Shown here one piece after another: positions 1-5,263 of a stretch of 7,597 nt of DNA (its first letter is position 1; the number at the start of each line of letters is the position of its first letter). Source of the stretch: Deltaproteobacteria bacterium (GTDB taxonomy: Bacteria; UBA10199; DSSB01); contig JAGRNM010000061.1 of assembly GCA_020440745.1 (NCBI GenBank), forward strand, positions 1 through 7,597. Reading direction: 5' to 3'. A program made the position numbers and the translations under genes. The notes under the pieces are model-generated. The model was not told the origin of the DNA. It saw only the letters and a program-made list of their open reading frames with translations, and searched no databases.

Positions 1-90
1 CCGTCTTTTTTAGCAAAGAACTTTTTAAAAAATTGTTATATCTCAAATAGTTATACTCTATTAAAAATTTTAAATAACATAATTTAAATT

Positions 91-120
91 TTTGTTACTT
101 ATTATCTTGTAAGTAAAGCC
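91..120. promoter_or_regulatory. Upstream dyad of the tandem fic operator pair
   Basis: Seven-base arms TTACTTA (95-101) and TAAGTAA (110-116) flank 8 nt. The first 11 bases match the first 11 of the next dyad at 10 positions, and the half-site spacing is the same. The one core difference (C for G) is mirrored in the other arm, so the dyad symmetry is kept. A TATTAT hexamer at 100-105 could be a -10 box inside it, although no matching -35 is evident. Inference: a second, weaker binding site for the same dimeric regulator. Confidence 0.5.
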
Positions 121-150
121 TTTGTTAGTTAAATTAATTTAACTAACAAA
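121..150. promoter_or_regulatory. 30-bp perfect palindrome, likely fic operator
   Basis: All 15 base pairs of this 30-mer are self-complementary. The half-site is TTTGTTAGTTA (121-131), then 8 nt AATTAATT, then its exact reverse complement (140-150). It directly abuts the dyad at 91-120 and ends 23 nt before the fic ATG. A perfect dyad of this size is very unlikely by chance even in AT-rich DNA. Its place suggests an operator, plausibly bound by the winged-helix C-terminus of the Fic protein itself. A cruciform or mRNA leader hairpin is the alternative. There is no T-run pattern of a terminator after it. Confidence 0.6.
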
Positions 151-173
151 AAACCAAATTTTCGTTATTTAAT

Positions 174-1376
174 ATGTCTAAAGACTTTAAAAATCGCCTA
201 GGTCACTTACTTTCTCTCTCTTTGGGGGGGGAGTACTACCATAGTTATATTCCACCAGTTTTGCCTCCGAATCCGCCTTTGGATTTGGAGGGACTCTATC
301 CTTTATTGGACCAGGCCAACACTGCTTTGGGTTGTCTAGATGGGATGAGTCAGATTTTGCCGGACGCTAGTTTGTTTATTTATATGTATATTCGCAAAGA
401 GGCAGTTTTGTCCTCCCAGATTGAGGGGACTCAATCAAGTTTATCCAGCTTGCTATTGTTTGAAAACCAAGAAAGTCCGGGCGTGCCCATGGATGATGTG
501 CAAGAGGTTTCTTGTTATGTCTCGGCTCTTTATTATGGCTTAGAGCGCCTCCATGATTTGCCCTTAAGTTTGCGACTGATCAAAGAACTTCATGCCAAGC
601 TGATGGCTTCTGGCAGAGGGGCTTTAAAAGATCCGGGAGAGTTTAGGCGTTCTCAAAACTGGATTGGCGGTAGTCGTCCGGGCAATGCGGTTTTTGTTCC
701 ACCACCTCCCGAAAAACTTATGGAATGTTTGGGCGACTTAGAGGATTTTTTATACAACAAGCAGATTAAGCTACCTGCTTTGGTCAAGGCCGCTTTATTT
801 CATGTGCAGTTTGAGAGCATCCATCCCTTTTTGGACGGCAATGGTCGTTTGGGACGCTTGTTAATTACTTTTATTTTGTGTGTAGAAGGTCTGCTAAAAG
901 AGCCTTTATTGTATTTAAGCCTTTATTTTAAAACCAATCGCCAAGCTTATTATGCCCACTTGCAAGCCGTGCGCAAAGAGGGCGCTTGGGAATCCTGGAT
1001 CGCTTTTTTTTTAAAAGGGGTGGTGGAAACAGCTCGGCAAGCGACCGAGACTGCCAAGACTGTCTTAGAGCTTTTTAAAAAAGATCGACTCATGATTGAA
1101 CAATCCAAAAGCTCCACTGCGTCGGTACTGGCTATTTATCATTATTTTCAAAAAGCTCCACTATCCAACACCAAAAAAATCAAAGAAGCCTGTCAGCTAT
1201 CTTTGCCAACGGTTTTGCGATCCTTAAACACTTTAGAAAAACTAGGCATCCTCAAAGAAATCAGCGGCAAAGAGCGTCATAAGCTTTATGCTTATTCTCT
1301 TTATTTGGATATTTTGAATCAAGGGACGGAGCTTGGAGTTATTAAGGATGATTTTTTGGGTTTAAAAAAATCTTGA
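174..1376 (+). CDS. Fic family protein adenylyltransferase (Fic_N + Fic + winged helix)
   Basis: Fic enzymes usually transfer AMP from ATP to hydroxyl groups of target proteins. The core motif HPFLDGNGRLGR lies at residues 217-228 with the catalytic His217 and the nucleotide-binding GNGR intact. The segment at 166-179 (GSRPGNAVFVPPPP) fits the target-docking flap. S80-x3-E84-G85 matches the inhibitory (S/T)xxxE(G/N) helix, placed N-terminal to the core, so this is a self-inhibited class II Fic. The N-terminal part (about 20-100) looks like Fic_N. Residues 315-375 form a predicted winged helix, as in the SoFic type of about 370-400 aa, so length is normal. The ATG has no good SD (TTATTTAAT precedes it). 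The gene is richer in G and C than the spacers around it. An 8-G run (224-231) and a 9-T run (1004-1012) lie in the frame. Cellular target unknown; the enzyme is probably cytosolic. Confidence 0.95.
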   Translation: MSKDFKNRLGHLLSLSLGGEYYHSYIPPVLPPNPPLDLEGLYPLLDQANTALGCLDGMSQILPDASLFIYMYIRKEAVLSSQIEGTQSSLSSLLLFENQESPGVPMDDVQEVSCYVSALYYGLERLHDLPLSLRLIKELHAKLMASGRGALKDPGEFRRSQNWIGGSRPGNAVFVPPPPEKLMECLGDLEDFLYNKQIKLPALVKAALFHVQFESIHPFLDGNGRLGRLLITFILCVEGLLKEPLLYLSLYFKTNRQAYYAHLQAVRKEGAWESWIAFFLKGVVETARQATETAKTVLELFKKDRLMIEQSKSSTASVLAIYHYFQKAPLSNTKKIKEACQLSLPTVLRSLNTLEKLGILKEISGKERHKLYAYSLYLDILNQGTELGVIKDDFLGLKKS

Positions 1377-1425
1377 TTAGAAAAGGTATAAGGCCTTATC
1401 AAAAAACTCCTGTCCCCTTAAGACT

Positions 1426-1453
1426 TAAGAGCTATCTTCCTCCGTTGCTCTTA
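1426..1453 (+). terminator. Stem-loop between fic and the 124-aa gene
   Basis: TAAGAGC (1426-1432) pairs with GCTCTTA (1447-1453) around a 14-nt loop. Only a short T-run follows (1460-1463), so termination would be weak; it may be an attenuator or an mRNA-stability structure. A 12-bp perfect palindrome, ATAAGGCCTTAT, lies just upstream at 1388-1399. Confidence 0.3.
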
Positions 1454-1489
1454 GTTATCCTTTAAAATTATTAATAGTGAATAAAGTCT

Positions 1490-1864
1490 ATGGAAACTTG
1501 GCAAGCTTTTATCCGTAGGAAAGACCTTGAGTTTAAAAAGGCTAAGCCTATCCCTATGAAGGATATTGGGCGTGCTGGGACTCATTATTTTGAAAGAGAG
1601 GCATGGACCTTTATGCCGCAATCAAACCTTAAAGAAAAAGTCTTTGTGATTGAGCGGCTTAAAAAAGTGCATCTGGATGGTAAGGCAGTCCATAGTAAGA
1701 CGAGTCTTAAGGGTAGTGTGGAGTATCGGATTGGTTATTATATGATTGGCAAAAACGGTAATAAGAAAGGCCGTTGGACCTGGGGGCAGTTTTGTCCGAT
1801 GATTCCTAAAGAGGATTTTAATAAGTTGATGAAAAAGGCAGCTAGGGAGGGGACGGTTGGGTGA
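1490..1864 (+). CDS. Conserved-looking small protein of unknown function (124 aa)
   Basis: I do not recognise a named family. The protein is small, basic and soluble, with no signal peptide or membrane segment. The N-terminus is charged (WQAFIRRKDLEFKKAKPIPM). The middle holds an aromatic and charged core (HYFEREAWTF), then a region near residues 78-105 that reads like a structured beta-rich domain (EYRIGYYMIGKNGNKKGRW, then WGQFCPMIP). It ends in a Lys-rich helix. The frame has natural codon and residue use over its whole length, which argues for a real gene. The ATG has no clear SD (GTGAATAAAGTCT precedes it). It lies 113 nt after fic on the same strand, with a hairpin between, so co-transcription is possible but not shown. 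There is no evidence that it acts with Fic. Confidence 0.75.
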   Translation: METWQAFIRRKDLEFKKAKPIPMKDIGRAGTHYFEREAWTFMPQSNLKEKVFVIERLKKVHLDGKAVHSKTSLKGSVEYRIGYYMIGKNGNKKGRWTWGQFCPMIPKEDFNKLMKKAAREGTVG

Positions 1865-1891
1865 TTTGGGGTTAGCTCTTTTAAATTAGTC

Positions 1892-1913
1892 AAAAGAGAT
1901 TTGACTCTTTTTG
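1892..1913 (+). terminator. AT-rich hairpin after the 124-aa gene
   Basis: AAAAGAG (1892-1898) pairs with CTCTTTT (1905-1911) around a 6-nt loop, 28 nt after the stop codon. The stem is mostly A-T and the T-run is part of the stem, so this is a weak candidate terminator. Confidence 0.35.
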
Positions 1914-1930
1914 TTCAGTTGATGGGCTAA

Positions 1931-1963
1931 GGGTTTAATTTAAAAATAAAACCTTCGTCTGAC
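1931..1963. repeat. Possible fragment of the intergenic repeat family
   Basis: TAAAACC-TTCGTCTGA here is close to the reverse complement of the left end of the copy at 4484 (TTAGACGAAGGT). Only one end is recognisable, so this may be a chance match. Confidence 0.25.
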
Positions 1964-1998
1964 TTTTGTTATTAGGCTTCAACTAAGGGATCTGCATA

Positions 1999-2039
1999 GC
2001 CACTAGATCTAGGTGGCGGTTAATTTTTTCTATTTTTTT
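1999..2039 (+). terminator. Rho-independent terminator
   Basis: GCCAC (1999-2003) pairs with GTGGC (2013-2017). The loop itself contains the palindrome TAGATCTA. T-runs follow at 2024-2029 and 2033-2039. It would insulate the toxin-antitoxin operon from upstream transcription. The gap 1865-2131 holds this and the weaker hairpin, and no gene that I can see. Confidence 0.5.
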
Positions 2040-2080
2040 GGAGAGGCAAGTTAGGGCTAGCCTTATTCCCTATTATTGTC

Positions 2081-2109
2081 TTGATTTGTTATCTAGCTCT
2101 CATTAAATT
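2081..2109 (+). promoter_or_regulatory. Possible promoter of the toxin-antitoxin operon
   Basis: TTGATT (2081-2086) and TAAATT (2104-2109) each match the sigma-70 consensus hexamers at 4 of 6 positions, with a 17-nt spacer. If real, transcription starts near 2116, which rules out translation from the TTG at 2081. Confidence 0.3.
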
Positions 2110-2131
2110 AAAAGCTAAGGAAATAGGTAAA

Positions 2132-2341
2132 ATGTTAAACAAAAAGTTTAAAGATCATTTGTTAAATCTAAGCGCCTCCGAAATGGTGGAAACCATTGAG
2201 CTCCTATCTAATCTTTTGGACAAGCCAGATCCTGAAGTAGAGAGATTAATCGCCCAAGAATCAGAAAAAAGATACAAAGCTTATAAAGCAGGCAAGCTTA
2301 AAGCAAAATCTTTATCTGAGGTTTTGAAGTCCTACCAATGA
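2132..2341 (+). CDS. Antitoxin, TIGR02574-like addiction module component
   Basis: A 69-aa acidic and basic helical protein. Its second half (DPEVERLIAQESEKRYKAY, then KAGKLKAKSLSEVLKSY) matches the usual layout of this antitoxin family: a helix that ends in DPEVE, an alternating charged helix, then a short C-terminal tail that ends in a hydrophobic helix. By family knowledge it binds and neutralises the ParE/RelE-type toxin encoded next to it and often represses its own operon. I chose the ATG at 2132 over the TTG at 2081. The usual family length is about 65-75 aa, AAGG (2117-2120) and TAGG (2124-2127) precede the ATG, and the 17 extra residues look unlike the family. The stop overlaps the toxin start by ATGA, giving coupled translation. 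Confidence 0.85.
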   Translation: MLNKKFKDHLLNLSASEMVETIELLSNLLDKPDPEVERLIAQESEKRYKAYKAGKLKAKSLSEVLKSYQ

Positions 2342-2631
2342 AAATCAAAATACTGGAACCAGCTGAAAAGGATCTTGCGGAGGCCTTTGATTTTTATCAA
2401 TCTCAATTGACTGGGCTAGGTAAGCGTTTCATGGATTCCTTTATTCAAGCAGTAGAGTTAATAAAGTTAGTTCCATGTGGATGGATAAAAGTCTCTAAAA
2501 ATACTCGTAGGATTAACGTTAAAGGTTTTCCCTATTTAATTTTATACGTTATTGATGGTGAGATAATACTTATTACTTTTGTCTGCCATAGCCATCGTGA
2601 TCCTAATTATTATCAAAAGTATTTTCAGTAA
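2338..2631 (+). CDS. Type II toxin, ParE/RelE superfamily
   Basis: A 97-aa protein of the ParE/RelE fold and of normal length. It opens with a beta strand and a helix of the pattern EPAEKDLAEAFDFYQ, followed by a second helix (GKRFMDSFIQAVELI). The C-terminal beta sheet reads RRINVKGFPYLILYVIDG and ends HSHRDPNYY, which is the hallmark end of this family. ParE members poison DNA gyrase and RelE members cut mRNA on the ribosome; the RDPxYY ending with no clear RelE catalytic set favours a ParE-like toxin, but the sequence does not settle it. It starts inside the antitoxin stop codon (ATGA). The frame stays open after its TAA stop for another 119 codons. Confidence 0.88.
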   Translation: MKIKILEPAEKDLAEAFDFYQSQLTGLGKRFMDSFIQAVELIKLVPCGWIKVSKNTRRINVKGFPYLILYVIDGEIILITFVCHSHRDPNYYQKYFQ

Positions 2632-2991
2632 GCTGCTAGAGGTTTAAAAAATAGATTTTTAAATGATTTAGTAAACTTCCGTTCGGGAAAGAACCCAGGG
2701 TTTCGAATAGGAGTTCACTACGAAGAAAAGTATATTAATCTATTAATTACACAGATCTTATTTAAGACTTGGGCAACTTGGGAAATTTTACTAGCTCGAT
2801 TTCGTCAAGCTCAAAAGACTCTAATAGATAACAAAGAAGTTGTAAAAGCTAGAAAAGTTATAGACAATTTTTTATTTAATGCTGACGGAGGTAAAGATCT
2901 TGTGGAAAGTTGTAAAGAGGTTAATAAGTGTATTAATTTTATTTCGAAAAAAATATTGATAACGCTTATGACTCTTAAAATCTTTTTTTGA
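2632..2991 (+). pseudogene. Start-less 119-codon open frame after the toxin (decayed gene?)
   Basis: From just after the toxin TAA to the TGA at 2989 the same frame has no stop. The translation looks protein-like: FRIGVHYEEKYINLL near 2701, then TWATWEILLARFRQAQKTL, then a charged helical part with GKDLVESCKEVNKC. No ATG, GTG or TTG occurs until GTG at 2902, TTG at 2956 and ATG at 2968. A good SD-like TAGGAG (2708-2713) is followed by no usable in-frame start. I do not recognise the family. The most likely reading is a gene that lost its 5' end. Other readings are a near-cognate start, readthrough of the toxin stop, or chance; my rough estimate makes a stop-free run this long rare at this base composition. 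Confidence 0.35.
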
Positions 2992-3093
2992 CTTTGCTTT
3001 TTGCCTGGTTCTAATCCTCGGATAGAACTGAATCAGAATTTTAGAGGTCAAGTAGAGTTAATAAGTTAACTGCGTTGTGAGATTTCCTCTTTT

Positions 3094-3399
3094 TTACTTA
3101 AAACCTTCTAATCCATCCTTCACATCTATTGCATAAACAAAGTCCTCATCAAGACTAGAGACAATTCTACAGATATCCTTAGAGATTAATTCTCTCCCCT
3201 TACCTAAGGCAAAGAGATCTAGCTTGCCATCTTGACCTAAGGGAAAGTCAGAAAAAGCACTGAGTAGTTTAGATAAGGTCCATATATTATCCACATATTT
3301 GTCAATTTTTTTTCGGGGAGATTTTTGGTAATTTTTTATAGTTTTTTTGCATAGTTTGTTGCCATTTTTTATCCGAATTTTTTTTGGGTAGACCAGCAA
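3094..3399 (-). CDS. Doubtful small ORF, unknown function
   Basis: 101 codons from a TTG at 3399, directly downstream of an in-frame stop (TAA, 3406-3408). The N-terminal third is Lys-rich and is largely a product of the A-runs of this strand (3303-3390), so it may not be translated. The C-terminal two thirds (from about residue 36) look more natural: YVDNIWTLSKLLSAFSDFPL, then LDLFALGKGRELI and a final DFVYAIDVKDGLEGF. A GTG at 3294 would start just before that part. Neither start has a convincing SD. No motif, membrane segment or family was recognised. It could be a real small gene, the end of a decayed gene, or noise. Confidence 0.35.
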   Translation of the reverse strand: MLVYPKKIRIKNGNKLCKKTIKNYQKSPRKKIDKYVDNIWTLSKLLSAFSDFPLGQDGKLDLFALGKGRELISKDICRIVSSLDEDFVYAIDVKDGLEGFK

Positions 3400-3479
3400 T
3401 CTAAATTAAAAAAACTCTTTTAGCAAAAGGCAAAAAATTAAAAGCTTCTCTCTTGTGGGTCTTCAAAAATTTTGATCTT

Positions 3480-3525
3480 CATGGCATGCTTTTTTGATGG
3501 GAATTTCTAAGTCCATGCAAGCCAT
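3480..3525. repeat. Imperfect inverted repeat in the spacer
   Basis: ATGGCATGC (3481-3489) and GCAAGCCAT (3517-3525) are complementary at 8 of 9 positions around a 27-nt loop. It lies between the doubtful reverse ORF and the 270-aa gene. Function unknown. Confidence 0.25.
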
Positions 3526-3540
3526 TCTAGGTTATTGGTA

Positions 3541-3641
3541 AAAACATTTTAATAGGTAAAACTTTCAGACAAAGATCGCATTTTAAGTTGATTTTTTGCT
3601 AAATTTTTTCAAAATAAAATCTCTGTCTGAAGAAATGTTTT
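3541..3641. repeat. Nested inverted repeat upstream of the 270-aa gene
   Basis: The outer arms AAAACATTT (3541-3549) and AAATGTTTT (3633-3641) match at 9 of 9 positions. The inner arms TTCAGACAAAGAT (3564-3576) and ATCTCTGTCTGAA (3619-3631) match at 12 of 13. The two arm pairs are separated by 14 nt on the left and 1 nt on the right. The inner arms resemble the ends of the intergenic repeats near 4484 and 6690. It ends 24 nt before the ATG, so it would form a large leader structure or an operator, or be a small mobile repeat that landed there. Confidence 0.5.
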
Positions 3642-3665
3642 AATAAAAATATTTAAAGAGATCCT

Positions 3666-4478
3666 ATGAAAATCACCAAAAGTCTGATGAATGCTCAAGA
3701 TCGGATCAATGTTGGCCTGACGATTGATTTTGATCGTAACTCGCTTGAGTTTTGGGGCGATCCAAGTTGCTCACTTGAGGCGACTTATAAAAGTATGGCC
3801 GCGATGAATGAGGCCTATCAACAGCACATTGCCCCCTATATCGCTGAAAAGAAATGTTATGATATGGGAGAATCTCAAAATTTTGAAGTCATCAATGATT
3901 TGTCGGCCTATCATGACGAACTTGTCATTCAATATCATGGTGAACCGATACCTTCCAAGGCTAGCAAGGAAACTAAGGCCATTATTAGTTTTACCAATCA
4001 ACTCCGACAACGAATCAATAAAATCGTCGGTACCAAAACTATAACATTGCATTCAATTGGTTTTATGATTGATGATGCAGGGATTTCTGGGATTACAATT
4101 AATTCCCCGCTTTTGGTCGGTAAAAAAACCGAGGCCGAAATAAGACAGGTCTTAACAACTTCTAAGTATGGCCTTTGGGAAGGTGAGTTTTATGAAAATG
4201 GCGCCTACAGTTGGGAAATGCAAGAGACCGGTCTCGAGGAGCTTTGCGACTATGGTGATATTAATAATTTAGCCAGTTCACTTTTTGAGCGCTGCGTTTA
4301 TCTTGCCTGCGCCCGAATCGAAGCCAATCCACATCTAAGACCCAATATCAGCACGACAAAACCTTGTTTTGTTTTTCATGCGCGCCACGATGAATATAGT
4401 ATAGATTGGGATTGGCGCGAGACCGCAAGGGCTTTTGTCAATCAACCGATGGAAGCCTATTTAGAAGCAGTAGAATAA
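3666..4478 (+). CDS. Unrecognised soluble 270-aa protein
   Basis: I do not recognise a family. The protein is acidic and looks cytosolic, with no signal peptide or membrane helix. From the N-terminus there is a beta-like segment (residues 14-31, VGLTIDFDRNSLEFWGD), a helix (about 38-63), a charged middle with a helix near 101-120, and a beta-rich part (120-150) with TLHSIGFMIDDAGISGITI. A helical C-terminus follows with CVYLACARIEANPHLRP, and then DEYSIDWDWRETARAF. Four spaced Trp residues and clustered Asp and Glu near the end are distinctive. The start is supported by AAAGAG (3655-3660) 5 nt before the ATG and by the natural look of the frame from its first codon. It is richer in G and C than the spacers, and stands alone, with the nested inverted repeat before it and an intergenic repeat copy beginning 5 nt after its stop. 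Confidence 0.8.
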   Translation: MKITKSLMNAQDRINVGLTIDFDRNSLEFWGDPSCSLEATYKSMAAMNEAYQQHIAPYIAEKKCYDMGESQNFEVINDLSAYHDELVIQYHGEPIPSKASKETKAIISFTNQLRQRINKIVGTKTITLHSIGFMIDDAGISGITINSPLLVGKKTEAEIRQVLTTSKYGLWEGEFYENGAYSWEMQETGLEELCDYGDINNLASSLFERCVYLACARIEANPHLRPNISTTKPCFVFHARHDEYSIDWDWRETARAFVNQPMEAYLEAVE

Positions 4479-4483
4479 AACTT

Positions 4484-4540
4484 TTAGACGAAGGTATGGT
4501 TTTAAGCTGAGTCCTTGGTCCCCGTTTTGAAATAAAAACT
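4484..4540 (+). repeat. Intergenic repeat, copy A
   Basis: Hand alignment with 6690-6749 gives about 43 identical columns of 60, with only three single-base gaps. Shared blocks are TTAGA-xx-AAGGT, CTTGG-TCCC and GTTTTGAA-xT-AAAA. It starts 5 nt after the stop of the 270-aa gene. Confidence 0.55.
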
Positions 4541-4557
4541 AGTTATGAATTAGTTTT
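4535..4557. terminator. Possible bidirectional terminator between convergent genes
   Basis: AAAACTA (4535-4541) pairs with TAGTTTT (4551-4557) around a 9-nt loop. The A-run on the left and T-run on the right could end transcription from both the 270-aa gene and the Cys-rich gene. The stem is AT-rich, so the call is weak. Confidence 0.35.
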
Positions 4558-4571
4558 ATAAAATAAATCTC

Positions 4572-4859
4572 TTATTCAAACTGTCTGTTTAGACATACTA
4601 TGTCTTCTTCTCCACTATCCTTCCAGCATCCACAACTAGGACTCAGTGTTTCATCGCAACACAAGGCTCGTCCGTCTTGACAGCCGCATACTCCTCCATG
4701 GTGAGAGCAGCAGCCCCTTCGGGCGATTTCGTCTTTAGTAAGGTTAAGAGAAGGAAGATTCCACTCGGAAAGAGTCGAATTATTATCAATCAGGAAAGAA
4801 GAGGGAAAGATTATAAGGCTAGCAAAAGTCCAAAGACCTATAAGTATAAGTCTCAACAT
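4572..4859 (-). CDS. Exported Cys-rich small protein (CC/CxC/CC/CxC cluster)
   Basis: A 95-aa protein with a hydrophobic N-terminus (residues 4-24) preceded by Arg3. This fits a signal peptide or a single membrane anchor; no lipobox is visible. After a polar linker comes a compact cluster, C50-C51, C58-x-C60, C67-C68, C76-x-C78, with one further Cys at 89. The text GCCSHHGGVCGC and SPSCGC is a recurring motif I have seen in small exported proteins of proteobacteria and at the ends of some nuclease-like proteins; I cannot name a family. Four spaced Cys pairs suggest disulfides in the periplasm or a metal site. The ATG is backed by a strong SD, AAAGGAG (4867-4873, reverse strand), 7 nt upstream. 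Function unknown. Confidence 0.85.
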   Translation of the reverse strand: MLRLILIGLWTFASLIIFPSSFLIDNNSTLSEWNLPSLNLTKDEIARRGCCSHHGGVCGCQDGRALCCDETLSPSCGCWKDSGEEDIVCLNRQFE

Positions 4860-4866
4860 AGAGAAG

Positions 4867-4873
4867 CTCCTTT
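4867..4873 (-). promoter_or_regulatory. Strong ribosome binding site of the Cys-rich gene
   Basis: AAAGGAG read on the reverse strand, 7 nt before the ATG at 4859. It is the best SD in the window and confirms that the reverse-strand frame, not the overlapping forward one, is the gene. Confidence 0.75.
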
Positions 4874-5205
4874 CTTCCCCACCCAGAAAAAAGCTGCTTA
4901 TTATTTAAGTTAAAGTAAGATAAAAAGACAATAAAAATTTAAAAGCCCAGGTTTTCAATAAATTGATAAAAACAAAAATTTAATACTTTAATAACTTGTT
5001 AGGTGTGGTCAGTATGGAGTAATTAGAAAATCCTAAAGGTGTTTAAGTTATATAAAATTAAAACCTTTGTTTCTTGTCATAAACCTAAATAAAAAAATTA
5101 ATATTAATGATGATAGCTTAGTTACTCAGTGTAGTAATTTGTTAGATAAGTACATTTAATAGTCAATCCAAAGCCCACGATCCTAAAACTTAGCTTAGCG
5201 ATTGC
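4874..5205. other. Spacer without a recognisable gene
   Basis: A long AT-rich divergent spacer between the Cys-rich gene and marC. It should hold the promoters of both, but I cannot point to convincing boxes. It contains a short hairpin (5035-5068) and a 12-bp palindrome ATTAATATTAAT (5097-5108). The frame of marC is open from 5150 to 5251, but 34 codons is not more than chance. Confidence 0.6.
5034..5069. repeat. Short hairpin related to the intergenic repeats
   Basis: AAAGGTGTTTAA (5035-5046) is nearly complementary to TTAAAACCTTT (5058-5068). The left end resembles the AAAGGTGTG of the copy at 6690. It may be a short or eroded member of the same family. Confidence 0.3.
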
Positions 5206-5215
5206 CAAATTGATA

Positions 5216-5255
5216 GGTTTGGTAGTGGATCGGGTCGGTATGGTTTGGTTGTAGG
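5216..5255 (+). promoter_or_regulatory. Regular GG-tract leader of marC
   Basis: Eight GG or GGG tracts begin at 5216, 5221, 5227, 5232, 5237, 5242, 5247 and 5254, mostly 5 nt apart, in an otherwise AT-rich spacer. The last one includes the likely SD (TAGG, 8 nt before the ATG). The stretch is almost free of C. It could fold as a two-layer G-quadruplex in mRNA or bind a multi-subunit RNA-binding protein. Function is inferred, the spacing is seen. Confidence 0.4.
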
Positions 5256-5263
5256 TTGATAAA

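Noticed and set aside
1..90. AT-rich inverted repeats near 46-62 and 63-93
   Set aside because: Short or imperfect and built from A/T runs; unlike the dyads at 91-150 they do not share a half-site.
2081..2131. TTG start giving a longer antitoxin
   Set aside because: Adds 17 residues unlike the family, overlaps the likely promoter, and the ATG at 2132 has SD-like bases.
2451..3069. 14-base direct repeat AGTAGAGTTAATAA at 2451 and 3051, exactly 600 bp apart
   Set aside because: A match of this length is about what chance allows in a window this AT-rich, and the flanks do not align well, so I do not read it as a duplicated toxin fragment.
3808..4044. Forward ORF of 78 codons in another frame of the 270-aa gene
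   Set aside because: Lies wholly within the stronger frame and its residue use looks like frame-shifted coding DNA.
3771..4052. Reverse-strand ORF of 93 codons inside the 270-aa gene
   Set aside because: Fully antisense to a better supported frame, with no SD and no recognisable features.
4677..4913. Forward ORF of 78 codons opposite the Cys-rich gene
   Set aside because: The reverse strand has the strong SD, signal-like helix and Cys motif; this frame is its antisense shadow.
5097..5108. 12-bp palindrome ATTAATATTAAT
   Set aside because: Simple AT palindromes of this length are expected in such a spacer and no other signal supports it.
5150..5251. 34-codon open frame in phase with marC, ended by TAG three codons before the ATG
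   Set aside because: Too short to be significant; the GT-rich residues come from the GG-tract leader. MarC of normal length begins at 5264.
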